Positions 1 through 12,572 of a stretch of DNA of 64,000 bases are shown here, one piece after another. The stretch is from Ophioderma brevispina (Eukaryota; Echinodermata; Ophiuroidea; Amphilepidida; Ophiodermatidae), in NCBI GenBank assembly GCA_023653785.1, contig JAMKCH010058227.1, forward strand, positions 57,484-121,483, given 5' to 3'. Position 1 is the first letter of the stretch; each line of letters starts with the position of its first letter. A model generated the notes under the pieces. That model saw only the letters and a program-made list of their open reading frames with translations, searched no databases and was not told where the DNA came from. The position numbers were made by a program, and so were the translations under genes.

Positions 1-2
1 AA

Positions 3-232
3 CCACAGCAGCAACAGGGGGAACAGCAGCATCCCCAGCCCCAGGAGGATTCGTACAACACCAAGTGGTGCCGGGTGGAACGGGGAGAAATGAGGACAGT
101 GCGTGAAACTAACAGGGGCGGGATTGCAGAAATAGGCGGCGTCCACAAAATTTCCATTCGCCACGAAATTTATGTAAGAATTTGGAGTAGCGCAGACGAA
201 CCATCGAAATTCATCATCAAGCTTTTAGACAA
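3..232 (+). CDS. Possible partial CAG-rich coding exon at the window edge
   Basis: I do not recognise this gene. The frame starting at base 3 is open without a stop from the window edge to base 536. It begins with a Gln/Pro-rich stretch (PQQQQGEQQHPQPQEDSYN) followed by a charged region (KWCRVERGEMRTVRETNRGG). The first 130 bases are clearly more GC-rich than the AT-rich DNA that follows, which fits the end of an exon. Two donor-like sites follow in frame: TAT/GTAAGA near 173 and AAG/GTAATA near 233. No start codon is needed if this is an internal exon entering from the left. Poly-Gln stretches are common in animal transcription factors, but no domain is visible. A chance open frame in a CAG repeat is the main alternative. 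Confidence 0.25.
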
Positions 233-555
233 GGTAATATCTAAAGAAACACTATCAGAAGGCCTATTTTATGGGGCCAATCCCACAAATCCCACACCAG
301 AAAGGCCGCGACGGACTTGCCTGTATCGGCTGCAACCCATGCAAGCCCTTTTGGAGCAAACATCAACAGTTTTTCCAGGGTGCCTCACGTCTTCTTTCAT
401 GAAAAAAATGGAAAAGAAAATAAACGATAAGTGCAGAAATATTCGCAACAGTAGGTTTGAATGTAGTTTTAATCCTGCTTTTGAAACATTCAGAAAAATA
501 CAAACTTGCCGATCACCTGTTATTCGCGGTTCGTAACAGTGCATAAATTGTTTAT

Positions 556-920
556 TTGAAGGGGCAGGAGGAGATTTTTTGAGGATGCGAATTTCTATCA
601 ATTTACACTTGATCGGTTGTGGATCACTTACTGAGAACGTTTCAAAGGTTTATTGGACAAGCAAGTAGAAAAAAGAAAACCCAAAATTATGTTTTGAACT
701 TGCCTGCTATCGTAATCGGCTCTAAAGAAAAGCATGCTTTGATTTTCTGCCGTGCACGACAGAAAATACTAAATCATCTTATTACATAAAGACTGCGTAT
801 ACGGTTTATTCACTTCAGGTGTAATCTAATGCATTGGCAACCATTTAAAATATGCAAAAAACCCGGGTTCGAAAAAATGGGGCACTTCTTTCTGAAAATT
901 TTGTCCTCGTGCCTCTTTAA
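556..920 (+). mobile_element. TTAA-type MITE, family A, copy 1
   Basis: This copy aligns along its length with 7404-7781 and with 52770-53868 once two nested insertions are removed. Shared blocks include GAGATTTTTTGAGGAT near the left end, the GAAAATACTAAATCATCTTA block in the middle, and a right end reading GGGGCACTTCTTTC then CTCTTTAA. The right end finishes in TTAA at 917-920. The left target site is decayed to TTGA. It encodes no protein. The inverted ends are short and imperfect (AGAGRCA type). TTAA flanks suggest mobilisation by a piggyBac-like transposase; that is inference. Confidence 0.7.
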
Positions 921-1505
921 TGAAGCTTGTTGGGTATAGACATTTGATAAACATCTGACAGTGTTTGAAGTCGGATGAGCTCTAATGACCTTCAGAAATA
1001 TTGGCATTTGATGTTGACTACATTGCATAAAACGTATTTACCAATAACACATTTTTCTAAACATATTCTTGCCTTCATTTTCAAACCGGTTTTAAGAACA
1101 CGAGTTTCCAGAAAAAAAAAAAATATGCACCCCAAGGTTTGTCGAAAGCAAGATTTTTGCATATTTACATTGCTTATAGCAATGTATTAATTCACACCTG
1201 AAATGAAATAAGCCAAAAACACCGTCGTTAAAACGAGAATTTAGCATATCTTGTCGTGCACGACACCCGGACACGACAGAAAGTCTAGGCATACTTCTCT
1301 ATTAGCCGATTAGGACAGCAGGCGAGATCAAAACTCATGTTTTTTGGATTATTTTCTACCTGCTTAATTGTTCAATAAACCGTCGTAACGTTCCCACTAT
1401 GTGTTCTACAACCAATCAAGTGCAGATTTACAAAAAAATGTATCCTCGGGAAATCTCCTTACGTCCCTTTAAATAGTAACACGTTTGAAATTTGATGGAT
1501 AGTGC
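921..1505. other. Intergenic, nothing recognised
   Basis: AT-rich sequence with a poly(A) run near 1115. The short open frames on both strands look like chance and resemble no protein I know. Confidence 0.5.
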
Positions 1506-2240
1506 TTAAGGGGGAAGTGACCTCAAGTTCAGAAGACTTGAAGAAAATTGGGATTTTACCAAAACCAAAATCTACAAAGTATTAGCTTCAATTCTAACTT
1601 TTTATATTTGGTCGCAAATTTGTCGATCAAAAGTTATTGCCAAAGTAGGTGACGAATTATGACAAAATTCGAAAAATAGCAAGCTTGTCCTATGTTATTA
1701 TGTATAACATACTTTCGTTGGTATTTTTTTTGTTTTTCAAGCTGCGATGTTTAACAAATTTTATTAAAAATCAGGAATTCCACCTAAATTGATCAATTTG
1801 ATGCAAAATGTATTTTTTTTTTGTGGAAAGGACTTTGTATTAAAATGTCCACTTTTTTACCGTTTTGACCTAAAATATATATTTTAAACCAGAAATATAT
1901 TTTTTTTTTTTGGGGGGGGGATAAACTCTGCATTAGGTTACACTACTTAAGATCAGTGAATCCGTTTAATAAAACATAACACATATCTAACAACCCACAA
2001 AAGTATTTGAACTTAGGGGGAAAGTTTTCATTAATGCATTTTAACCCATTCTTGTTAAAATTGACCTTTGACCTCAGCTAACTTGCATACGATAACCCAG
2101 ATACTGTTATTTCATGTATATTCTGAAACTTTGTTTCATACTGAAAACGTTGATATACAACATGCCCATATTCATGTTAAAACTAGTATTGCTATATGCA
2201 AAAGAAAATGGGACTCCAAACTGAGGGCACTTCCCCTTAA
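1506..2240. mobile_element. TTAA-flanked MITE, 735 bp
   Basis: The left end reads TTAAGGGGGAAGTGACCTCA (1506-1525). The right end, reverse-complemented, reads TTAAGGGGAAGTGCCCTCAG (2221-2240). The first 20 bases are therefore a near-perfect terminal inverted repeat and both ends carry the TTAA target word. The interior is AT-rich with a G run near 1913 and no coding potential. The structure fits a piggyBac-type non-autonomous element. No second copy is apparent in the window. Confidence 0.75.
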
Positions 2241-2474
2241 CAAGTAGAACATTCATGGTTATTAGGCATTTGGCACATGTCTAGATTGTGAACATGATTA
2301 CAAATTTAAAGCCAGAACTGAGGTATAATTGCTAAACATATTTTGCAGTTACGGTGCACAACGCACCAAGTTTCATAGGTACGGCAATCTTCAATTGACT
2401 GTCATGGCCCGAATTACCTTGCATATCTCCAAAAAATGTTGGTATTTAATGTTGAATAAACCAAAGAAGTTATA

Positions 2475-2755
2475 TACAGTTGGCACAAAAAGTATCTCGG
2501 CATGTTTTTCGATCAGCATTGTGCCAAAGTCCGATTAGTGCAACTTTTGTTGGGGGGGGGGGGGGGGGTTGCGCCTCTTTTGGGAGTTGTAGCTCAGCCA
2601 TTTTGCACGCTTTTTACAAGCGAGGTGTTAAATGAAAGAGCAAGACGTGGGGAACAAAGTGCATATTTCAAAAACTTTCAAAATTATCGGGCTTTGGCAA
2701 AATACTGATCGAAAAAACATTGCTGTTGAGGAACTTTTTGCGCCAACTATAGTGA
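2475..2755. repeat. Foldback (inverted repeat) element
   Basis: The left arm (about 2480-2537) contains TTTTTCGATCAGCATTGTGC. The right arm (about 2688-2750) contains its complement, GGCAAAATACTGATCGAAAA. The arms match imperfectly over about 55 bases, outward to AGTTGGC-CAAAAAGT. A run of 18 G lies in the spacer near 2553. This is the shape of a small hairpin MITE. I see no coding potential and no clear target duplication. Confidence 0.6.
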
Positions 2756-3191
2756 GAATGCCAGTGCTTGAAATTGTTCTAATGGATAAAGGTCTATGGC
2801 CTCACAAATTATGGATGACCGCAACCATGCAGTATCGGTCCGCGGTTTATCACGACTCAGAGTGTGTTTTAAGTCGATCCCACAATGCACCAGTTTGGGG
2901 AAATTTCACCTCAAAAAGGTCATGTGATCCCCAAAATCCTATTCTTAACATATAAAAATCCTGACTTATACACCATTTTAGCCCACGAAGCGTTAGTACT
3001 TAGGGAATTTTTAGCATGATCATGGAAATGTCTTGTGGTTTCTTAAAGTTCTTGAACACTATTTATCCCTAAATACTGACATGTGTTTAGTACAGTACAG
3101 TACAGTAATAGCACGGTTGCATGCATTAATGGGATTAAGAATTCAAAACACCCTTTGATCACAGGACTGAAGTAGCCCACTTCTGTATTAA

Positions 3192-3451
3192 TGAATGGGT
3201 TCATCTTTCCGCCGGGAGGGGAATTCGCCTTTGTTCGGCGAAAAATTGTGTTCGTCCTTCGTTTTTTCGTTCAAAATATCTGTTTCCTCCTTCCCGCCCG
3301 ATTTTTATGAATTTCTTTCTCCGTTTAAAAGTACTGTTCCCCCCCACTCTCCCCTTGATGAAAATGTTCATTTTCTCCTCTCCCCTTACAAAATGTTTTC
3401 TTATTCTCCCTCAAACCCTCCACCGACGGGCCGTAAATAACGACCCTCCTA
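3192..3451 (+). mobile_element. MITE family F (GGGAGCGGTCATT type), old copy
   Basis: A diverged relative of the copies at 25275, 41243 and 44218. It shares the CCTCCTT.CCG, TTTAAAAGT and CTCTCCCCTTGATGAAAA blocks and the right end CCGTAAATAACGACCCTCCTAAG. In the better copies the ends are inverted repeats of GGGAGCGGTCATTATTT. The left end is badly decayed here, so this boundary is approximate. Confidence 0.55.
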
Positions 3452-4133
3452 AGTGTGAATATCAGTTGTATCAAGTGACTTTCTTGAGCAGTTTCAATTA
3501 GATTTTGCAGCTCCTTTTCATGCAGAACAGCACAACCAGCGTAATCCACTCTAACCAGATTCATTGGTTAGCTTGGAGCTCTAAAATCATTTGTCATATT
3601 TTTTGCCACATTTTGTATCAACTTTTTTAATCAAAATGTTTATCATTTTTGATTCAAAAAGCAGTTAAAAAGTTTACAAATTCAACTTGGTGGGCTTCCG
3701 CTGACATATTAATCCGTATCAAAAATTACTTACTTTGTTTTAGACTAATAGTTTGTGTAATATAACAGAAAAGAACGATCTTGAACTTTTGTTTTTTGAG
3801 TGATGGATAGGGGTTGTACCTAATGGGATGTAAACTAGCTCAGATGCTAGTAATAATATTGGTAATATTGGATAGCCGCGTCCCCCTCTTTCATTGATAG
3901 GTAACTTAGATGAGTCACTGTAAAATGTTTTCTTGGTAAAATGCATATTTAAGGCCTGCTTTGGCAAATACATATTCTTCTTGAACCATAGTAGAAATCA
4001 ACAAAATAGAAATTACAATTGAAAACAGATTAAGACCCGAAGAAGCTGTCCTCGGCCTGTCAATGTTTCCAACCTAGCTTCAAAGACGTCTTACGAAACT
4101 GAATGTCGTGAATGAAAACATGACCTGTTTTTT
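3452..4133. other. Intergenic, nothing recognised
   Basis: No gene, RNA or repeat structure that I can support. A minus-strand open frame of 77 codons near 3740-3973 is unremarkable. Confidence 0.45.
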
Positions 4134-4655
4134 CATAAAGGCGGACTCAGAGATTTTGAAATAATATTTTTGTGTGTATTAATTATCTAAAATTAGATTG
4201 CCCAATTCCAAATTTGAGTTGAATCAGAATTTCCTGTTTTATTGCAGTAAATTTATTGGTAGTATAACAGTACCATAGGATCATTGTATAACAAAAATTC
4301 GATTTCGAATTTTTTACAAAGTTGCGATTTTCTACATCGAAAGGCATAGACACAGCTTATTATTTCACCGGTGATTATGTGGAGCGAGTCATTATGTATA
4401 ATGCAAATTCTATTACTCTGCTGCCCATTATTGAAAATGGACAGTCTGATTGTCAGTTTTACCTGCCCATTATCTGGCAATAATGGAGTCGCGAATGCAT
4501 TTTCGTATTAAATCAAGCCTGTTTTGTTTAAGAAATAGAAAAAACGCCTCGCCCATTATTTAGTTTTTTTTTTCCGACTCGGACACATTATTCGCCCATA
4601 AATGAGAAAAACAGAGGACCGTATCCTGAGGAAATCGCCGATTCTGCCTTTTTAA
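4134..4655. mobile_element. TTAA-type MITE, family B, copy 1
   Basis: The left end reads AAAGGCGGACTCAGAGATTT. The right end, reverse-complemented, reads TTAAAAAGGCAGAATCGGCG and carries TTAA at 4652-4655. The internal block CAATTCCAAATTTGAG through CATTATGTATAATGCAAA aligns with 36296-36704 and 48047-48410. This copy carries extra interior sequence (CCCATTATCTGGCAATAATG) that the other two lack. No protein is encoded. Confidence 0.65.
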
Positions 4656-5115
4656 AACTGTTGCATAGAGACGTACTTTTGCAAAGTGTTTGGAATATAT
4701 TGACTTTTTGTCTAACTATAAAGAGCGTGTTTCAAAATAGGCTTCACATAATGTGTCTAGTTTCAGACAGTTTTTTTTTGCATGTACCAACGTTGCAAAA
4801 ATCAATGCACCGCCAAAGTGCCTGTTTGTTTTTAGTGTTTGGTTTTTATTTAGTTAGTGCGTCTGTAATGGGAAAATACATTGTCCGAAAATTCCAACCT
4901 CGTGCATACTTAATAGTTAGTTAGGTTGTATACAGAGAACGAAACACAAAAAAAAATAAGACGAATATCTGCCCTTTTCGAAGTAGTAAGCAATCGTTTT
5001 TAAAATATTCCAGGAATTAAACGCGTCGTTTCATGTTTTTGTATTTTTTTTAAATTAGCAATGTATTAATTTGAAAGACAAATTGCATAGGGGCTATGTA
5101 CATTAATTTATTCCC
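4656..5115. other. Intergenic, nothing recognised
   Basis: AT-rich. An 87-codon plus-strand open frame (4661-4924) has hydrophobic composition but no recognisable family and no second copy. Confidence 0.4.
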
Positions 5116-5230
5116 TGTATTAAGGTAGCGTAGTATTGTGTAAAGTATTGGATATGCATACGCCGAGGCGTCACGTCTTCGATTTCCAGGCATTTTAAGT
5201 AGGCCTACATGTATAAAATTTACTTAACAT
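5116..5230 (+). repeat. tRNA-derived SINE-like unit, copy 1
   Basis: An A-box-like GGTAGCGTAGTATTGTG (from 5124) is followed after a tRNA-like spacing by a B-box-like CTTCGATTTCC (5177-5188). The unit aligns with 46188-46262, which has GGTAGCATAGTATCGTGG and GGTTTGATGCC at matching positions. Paired pol III box remnants without a foldable mature tRNA fit a SINE head. The tail boundary is uncertain. Confidence 0.5.
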
Positions 5231-6640
5231 GATAAAAGTCGCTACATATTAAGATGAATAATGCAATGTAACAATGCACATTGTACCCTCGAAAAACACC
5301 TCTTTTTTCCATTGTCTGTAACTACAAGGGATTAGATCTGTGAATAAAAAGAACTGACACTAACTTTAGTCAATTCGGAGAATTTGGTCTGTAAATTAGC
5401 GGATTATGTCTGTAAAAAAGGGAAGCCCATGAGGCCCAGTTTTTTGCTATTGTTTTGATTGAGAGTTTTTAACAGTGTGATATGTCGCCAGAAGATTCAA
5501 TTTTGCAACCAAAAAATAGGAGTAGCAGATTCTCAGGGTTGGTAACCACCCTCCCTTTTGGTGTGTTGTTACAAAAATGGTTCAAGTAGACGAACTACCT
5601 TCTCCGGGGTAGAGAGAATATTGTCAAAGTAGTAGTGGGTGTGGTGACCCCCAAACTATTTTCTTTTGTGCCAGCAAACTGTTGTAATATGTTTTTTTCC
5701 CATACACCACTTCTATGTGTGTACTTGTTAGTTAATATTTATTTTACCTAGAAACCTAGTTAGCTTCAAATTGGCACCCAAAAGACTAATTTGCATTTCC
5801 TTTGAAAAGTCGAGAAAACCTTGATTTTTCGCGATGTTTGCGGGTTTTTTTTTTTCGTATTTTTATGACCCTGACGTCACTTATTACGTCACTGTGACCA
5901 AATACTTGAAATGTTGTATGTACTGAAAATGTATTTAATATGGCTACTCTACAACCTATACTACAATAAGTAATATTTCATAAATCAGGCTCTTAATTCT
6001 AGATCCCAAATGTTGATCTAGAGAGAGAAGATGTGAGGACGTTTAGATCCGAATATGAACGTCTTTTATGCTTGCGGGATGAGGTAGGGAGGCCCGCGAG
6101 CGCACAGTAAGTTTCTAGCTGGGTGGATACGGAGACGAATAGCGCGCGGAATATTTAACCGCAGTAACTATATGTCACTCCACACCAGGGAGGCCGCATG
6201 GAAGAGAAAGAATGTGGCAAAACACTCCTTGGGAACATAGAGAATGGCTTAGAAGATGGGATGGTGGTTAAACAATTAGTTAGTCAAAGGAGGTGATTCG
6301 TACAGAACCTGGAATTGGTTTCGTACTCGAAAACGCAAATGATTTGAAATAATCGGAGGAGAAAGGAAGAGTGCATCGCATGTTAGACCCTATAAACATT
6401 AATTTATGACATATCCGGGTGCAATTAGCCAAGTAGGTTCATTGTGATCTTGTGTTAGAATGTGCTGTCTATAAGGGGCATGTGTCTCATGGTGGGACAC
6501 CTTTGCGTACAAAACACTAATTTTATGTTTTACCCTCCTTGCACTTATTTACGATGTAGTTTAAAAACATATACATGGACACCTATAAACTCTAGATATT
6601 TTGGAAAGCTTTGTTCAAGGAATCTATCTATACTAGTTTT
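5231..6640. other. Intergenic with one exon-like GC patch
   Basis: Bases 5540-5600 are the end of a repeat also present, in the opposite orientation, at 16676 and 46308. A more GC-rich patch at about 6003-6250 contains a strong donor-like CACA/GTAAGTTT at about 6106 after a short open stretch (EREDVRTFRSEYERLLCLRD). That could be an exon of an unknown gene or part of a retroelement. I cannot assign it. The CRE pair TGACGTCAC / ACGTCAC at 5872-5893 is noted. Confidence 0.35.
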
Positions 6641-6650
6641 GAGTGGTTGT

Positions 6651-7030
6651 ATACAGGGTGGTCACTAAAAATTATAAGGGTGATAATATGAAAAAAATCA
6701 GTTTGTTCAGTCCTCTTATACTTTATGTATTTTCTCCTGTGGTAAAGAATCTTAAAAACTAAGTACATATTTACAGGGTACATCATAAGCTTCGAGAAAT
6801 ATATAATTATAATATGTTTTAATGAGCTCCGATGGTAAATACAGGGTGCACAAAAAATAAGGGAATACAAAACTTTTAAAAATTAAGGCCATTTAAATCA
6901 ATATTGAATATTTTATGAAAATGTGAAAACCGTAGCTATCTATTGTCTGGAAACACATCATTTAAGTTTATGGTCTGCCATATAAATGTTTATAGAGTCA
7001 TTTTAAAAAGGTTTATAGGGTGTTGTAGTG
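6651..7030. repeat. Recurrent TACAGGGTG-containing repeats
   Basis: The word TACAGGGTG or a close variant recurs near 6652 (TACAGGGTGGTCAC), 6772 (TACAGGGTACATC), 6841 (TACAGGGTGCACAA) and 7013 (TATAGGGTGTTG). A reverse-strand CACCCTGTATAATCC occurs near 51413. The spacings are irregular, so this looks like clustered copies or fragments of one short element rather than a clean tandem array. Confidence 0.4.
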
Positions 7031-7403
7031 TGTGTAAAATAACTCATGTTCAAAGGTGCTATAAATGCAGAGCACTTTACGTTTCACATGTGTGTGTACT
7101 TGACATTTCTTTGAATAGCCAAATCAATATAATATCAACTTCAAATGTTACAGCTTTGTTTTCCTTAAATAAAAGTTTTGAATACATACAGTTTGTTCTA
7201 AATAGAGAGTAATCAAATAATATAGTCATGAATGTCAACAGTGCTGGACAGTACATATAACATAGAACAGGATAGTGATATTCTCTGTGATATATTACTT
7301 CAATGGGTAAACAAAGGGGGTTGGTATTTAAGCATTTTTAATTAACTTAATCACATTGATTAATTGCAATTTAGTGTAGAACTTTGTAAGATTACAGGGC
7401 TTA

Positions 7404-7781
7404 TTAAAGTGACGGCGGAGATTTTTTTTTCGGATATGAATTTCTCTCAAATTTTCATGGATCGCTTGCAGACCACCTACCAAAGAAACGTTTGGAAGGT
7501 TTATGGACAAACAGGTGCAAAAGAAAACGCAAACATTGTTTTGGAAACTTGCCGCTATTGGTATAATCTTTCCCCATAGAAAACCTTTCTTTGATTTCTG
7601 CATGTCGTTGACGAAAGAAAAATACTAAATCATGATCTTATTACATAAGGACGGAGTATTGGCTTATTCACTTCCAGGTGTGAATCTAATACATTGGTAC
7701 GCATTCCAAATATTTAACAAACATATGTTCGAGAAAAAATTGGGGGCGCTTCTTTCTGGAAATCTTCTAATGTTTCTTTAA
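7404..7781 (+). mobile_element. TTAA-type MITE, family A, copy 2 (best preserved)
   Basis: Flanked by TTAA at 7404-7407 and 7778-7781. The left end is AGTGACGGCGGAGATTTT. The right end, reverse-complemented, is AGAAACATTAGAAGATTTCC, a short imperfect inverted repeat. The length is 378 bp. Open frames in both directions are remnants without a known domain. This copy is the reference against which the nested insertions in 52770-53868 can be read. Confidence 0.8.
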
Positions 7782-10632
7782 AGTTGAATATGTTTACAAT
7801 TATTGGACATTATTATACTTCTGATTTTGTTAATATCCCCGTAATACATGACATTCCGGAGCGTCGTGACCTTTATAATTCTGGTATAAAAATCAAGGTA
7901 AGCTTACCAGTTAACGTTTTAATTTTTGCTTCAGAAATTACCAGCATGCACCGGGAAAGGCTAGTATTATGTTAAAAGCACAGTCTGTTAAATTACAATA
8001 TGTGTCAGAACAATAATCCTTTTCCTTGAGTTTGTCATCTCCCCACCGCCACTCCTCCACAACCACTCCACCAGATTGACCTTCAGTAATTATTTTGTTG
8101 ATTTTTTGCTAATTAAAACGAATGTAATGCTCAACGGCAATACAAAAATTTAGAAGGTAGAATAATAAAGCTTTGAAATGAGCCCTAACTTAAAAACAAT
8201 TGAGCACTCAATGCTCTTTTGCAGAAGCTTGTTGAAAATAGAAGAGGAGGTAAAAATGTAACGCCACCAACTATAGGGGAGTCCCACCATACGACAATGA
8301 CCATATGTGTATATGTTCCAGTTGCATGATGTGTGAGCCTCTTACCCACTGTTAGCCAATGATTTTAATTTAATGATCAGTTCCTTTCTAAAATAGTTCC
8401 TATTTTCCCAGAATTTTTATATGCACACATACTTTAGAAAGTGCAGTTACTCCATGTAGCAACAGAAACACATGTTTAATCTAAATCGTAAATGATTTAA
8501 TCCAAACCAAAACGGCAATAATCTGTGATAGGGAAACTTATTTTTGACAAATTTTAAAAATGAAATACTTCAAAACACATGCAAGGTTCTCGGAAAGGTT
8601 GAAAACTGCTTCAATTCCAAATTAATTAAATTTTCATTTAACGACACACTCTCAGAGTCAACATTTAACTCAATCTGGCCCAGGAACACAACACATGTGT
8701 TTTCATAAAGGGGTAAATTTGGGGCAAATTGGAAGATTAGTAAGATTTAAAAGAAATTACTGGCCTTTATTAATTGAAGCAAGTGGAGGATCAAGGCGAA
8801 ATTGAAAGATTGAAATTAGTGGGGCTTGTTTGCAGGACCTTCAGAAAAAGAATGCCAAAAGTTGTGTAACTATATCAGCAAATCGTATAAGCGCGGACAT
8901 CATATTAATTATTTTACCTAGTTACACAGTTATAAAGTACCGTTTTCTTACTTATCCTGCGTTTTTCCTACATTCTACAGAAATGAATGTATTTTCGGGT
9001 CGATTTTTTATAGTAACGTAATTATGATAATATTTAAAGAAGAATCCGTTGAAACTAGTTTGCAGTGTATATTGCATCGAATTTGCAGAATGGAGGCCGT
9101 AAATGAATAGTTTTAACTCGTACAATAAGACGTATCAACTGAATCTTACCACAATGGGTTGGCTACACAACAGGAACTGTATATTAGGTTAAGCAAACCG
9201 GAGGGACATTGGTATATACCCAACACAATAGTATTCCAGAGATGTTTAACAGAAAGTCGTATCTCGGGTGCACGATTTAATTGACATAACCATCTCGAAC
9301 GCGCGCAACTTCAAATACACTGAGCCTCAATGACTTGACTTGATTTTGTACTCTGTTATGTCGTTTAGATTATTCCCACTTTTCAATGGGAACACATTCT
9401 GTGTAAACTGGCCGGTTCTTAACCTTCCTGCTTGGGCTCTTAATGGGATTCCCAATATGACCGTATTTGGCTCAAGTACGGAGGTGTCCCAAGTTACCAA
9501 TTCTTGTATACGTGATCAGCGAGACATATTGATACAAGTAGACATGTAGAAAGAAACGAGGGTTAGAAGTAAGGCAACTTAAGGTTTATGGTGTAGGAAG
9601 ATTAGGGTTCAGAAGTTATAGTAGGGACTTGGTTTGAGGTAAAGGTTTAGTGCCAGAGTTTGGAAATTAAGATCCAGCTTAAGGTTTCGGTTCCTATATC
9701 ATGCATGGCCAGCAATCAACGCTAACGCCATTTTTCTCTAGATATTCGTAAGAAAGAATGGCTACTGGACCGACACAAAAGAGTTATGAACCATGCCCGA
9801 ACTATACTAACTCGTTTGATAAGCCTTTCTTACTTACAAGTAGATCTCCAATGTAAAATGATCAAAGACATAATTATGAACTTCTGCTCTCAAAGGTGTG
9901 ACAAAGGTCATAAATTTAAAAAGTACTGAGCATCTGTCAATCGAAAACACAAAACATAATGTAGATGCGTCTTAGATGGAAGAAAACGAATTTTGATGCA
10001 TATTATGAAGAATCAATGTGAAACCGGTATATATTATGAAATAACATCCGTCCCCACTGTATTAAACCATTGTATTTAGTCATAATGTTTGCTAGATAAT
10101 AGTCCAAATTAATTATTCTGAGATTATGTTATTTTAAAGACAGAAGAAGATTTCATTGTTCAGATGGTATTCTTTAGGTAAAATATACCATAAGAGAAAG
10201 TACGAATAACTCGTTACTCAGTTTGTCTTAAAAGAAACGATTGTAATTTCAATATGTATACGGACCGACGAGGGAAGGAGCTCAAAAGATTGAACTTCAA
10301 TCTTTACTAATTGATAACAACGTCAGGCAGACTGAAACGATTGCAAATTCCATCTTTACATCTTTACAGATTGAACTGTCAATATTGTTTTATTAAGGGG
10401 GATAATTGTTTTCATAGTTTTTACGATTATGAAAATATAGCTTAAGACAAACTCAAAAAATATATTCTTTCAAATCTTCCACATTACACAGGTTAAATGG
10501 CTCCAGAAAGTACACTTAAAATGAATGTGTACGTTCGTTTCTTGATGCATCATTTGCGTTTCCTCAATAAACAAAATGAACGAGTTGACTGTTACTCTTT
10601 TCTCATGTATTGTTCTAAATAACTAAAAGGCA
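7782..10632. other. Intergenic, nothing recognised
   Basis: Nearly 3 kb of AT-rich DNA. Short open frames (8830-9021, 9340-9549 and others) match nothing I recognise. A mildly repetitive AGGTT/TTAGGG-like stretch lies at 9560-9690. I see no tRNA or splice-flanked coding patch that I would defend. Confidence 0.4.
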
Positions 10633-11390
10633 CCCGTATATTCTCAACGATGTTTAACGCCAATCACTGGTTCAATCTTCAATTTAAAGACCCGCTAAAA
10701 TAAAAACGCAATTCTCCAAAGCATGGTTAACTTTAAACGCTGTTTAATTTTAGCCGAACATGTTTTAACATATGTCACCCAAACGTTGTTAAACCTTAGA
10801 CTTGGTCCAGGGGTATTAAAGGCGTGTTTAACTTTCATCAACTTTCATCAAGGCCGATATTTCCAGCTATTGTGATACTGTGGTTAAACCATTGTCTTCC
10901 TCTATTTTTCTCTTATCGTGTTTTTTCTAAGTCCTCAGTTGATTTCTTCTTGTAATTAGTCATCTGCTTCTAGTTTTCTGCTCGTGTGGTATCATGCTAC
11001 TGCTATGAGAAGGTCGCATGTACTGCAAGTATTGAGCTGATATATCAGTGCGCAGGCACGGTGTTTTTTATCCATCGCTGAACAATTAAGTATCCAAGCT
11101 TTTTGGATAACACTACATTCTTGAAAGTTACTACCCGTGGACTTTCTGCGTACATTTAAAACTAAAAACTAACTGAAGGGTATTTGACATAATGATTGTT
11201 GACCTGCACGTAAATTATAGGCGAAGATATTCAGAGTTCAGTGAATGAGATTACGGCGTTTAAAATATCGTGGTTAGCTACACGGCTTGTTAAAATATTG
11301 AGCCTGCGGTTTTTTAAACTCTTGGTTTAGTTAACGATAGTTTAGGCCTAACCACCGTGTATTTTAAACATCGTTTTGAGACTACGGCCC
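10633..11390. mobile_element. Long-TIR MITE, family L, copy 1
   Basis: Ends are CCCGTATATTCTCAACGATG (left) and TCGTTTTGAGACTACGGCCC (right), which are roughly inverted versions of each other. The whole unit aligns in inverse orientation with 12573-13268. Matching blocks include AACTTTAAACGCTGTTTAAT, TAGACTTGGTCC and AGGCCTAACCACCGTGTATT. No coding capacity is visible. Together the two copies form a roughly 2.6 kb foldback with 700-760 bp arms. Confidence 0.75.
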
Positions 11391-12572
11391 AAGAGTAAGA
11401 TCTTAGGCAAAAGAACTACTTATATGACTAAGGCCAGCATAGATTACTCAAGTGTTTTCACTCTAGTTTTAAACTATCCATTTTGACCGCCACTGTAGGA
11501 AATCACTGTTAAAACTACAAACTTACAAAAATGTCTAATTGTCACAGACTTTTCTTATGTTTTGAACGTGAAATGGAACATTATTACAGAATGTGTTAGA
11601 ATAAACTACGAGACACTATAAACTGGCACAATTATACTTTCGCAGTAAACGTATGGCAGAATAACAACGGTACCATACAATATTGTTAAAATGATTGTAC
11701 ACTGTGTATAAATTTACGGTAATTTAGGAAGTCTGGATGCTCGTGGAACTGCCGTAAATTACCCTAATCTTACGATAATTTTAAAATAGTTCATAAAATC
11801 AGAGTCATAAAAATGTTGATATTTCTATATTTGAAGTGACAGGAAGGGCAGTATTTGTACGTTTTGCCCAGTGCACTTTCAGGATTTGAAAATCGACAAA
11901 AAAATGACCATTTGACTGCAAAGAGAATGCAACAAATCGGTAAAATTACAAACCTTTACTACAGTAAATGTTAATTTATGAGATTTCTAACAGCAAATGA
12001 CTGAAGTTGTCAACAGTTTAAAAATTATCCATTTGAAAAGAGATGAAGATTCATTGAACAGGTGAATCAGATATCCGGATATGCAAAAGAATAAAAATCA
12101 TAACACCGAAACTAAGGCCAATTCCATTTTTCTGTAAATAAGAAAAAGAAAAAGTAAAAAAAATCTGGGCGATCATTGTTAAGTATTCAGATAGCAGAGT
12201 GCATCACGGCACACTCCTATTTGAAAAAAACAACCTTTCAAAAAAACAGTAGATAATCCGCGACCATTCCCCTGTGCGAGAGAGGCCTCATTATTTTCAC
12301 CTTCTTATCGCCACTTTTTCATTCGTTGACACATGTACAAACTCCCGGTGTAATAGTCACATGCGACTTGACCAAAATCGCCGTGACTGGTATTTCTTTC
12401 TTTTACCCCATGAATTTCATTCATGAGTGCTTCAACCTTACAAAAAAATGCACCTTACTCTCGTTCGTGATCCACAACCGCGTTCCCGACATACCTAAAA
12501 GCTGGATTTATTAGCATAACGGGAGTGTTCACCTACAATCCTTTGGTTGGCCGTGGAAAAGTTAGAGCTTGC
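11391..12572. other. Spacer between inverted family L copies
   Basis: About 1.18 kb of AT-rich DNA. A small imperfect hairpin occurs at 11711-11764 (TTTACGGTAATTTAGG versus GCCGTAAATTACCC). No transposase-like frame is present, so the two flanking units are more likely two insertions of one MITE than the ends of one large transposon. Confidence 0.45.
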
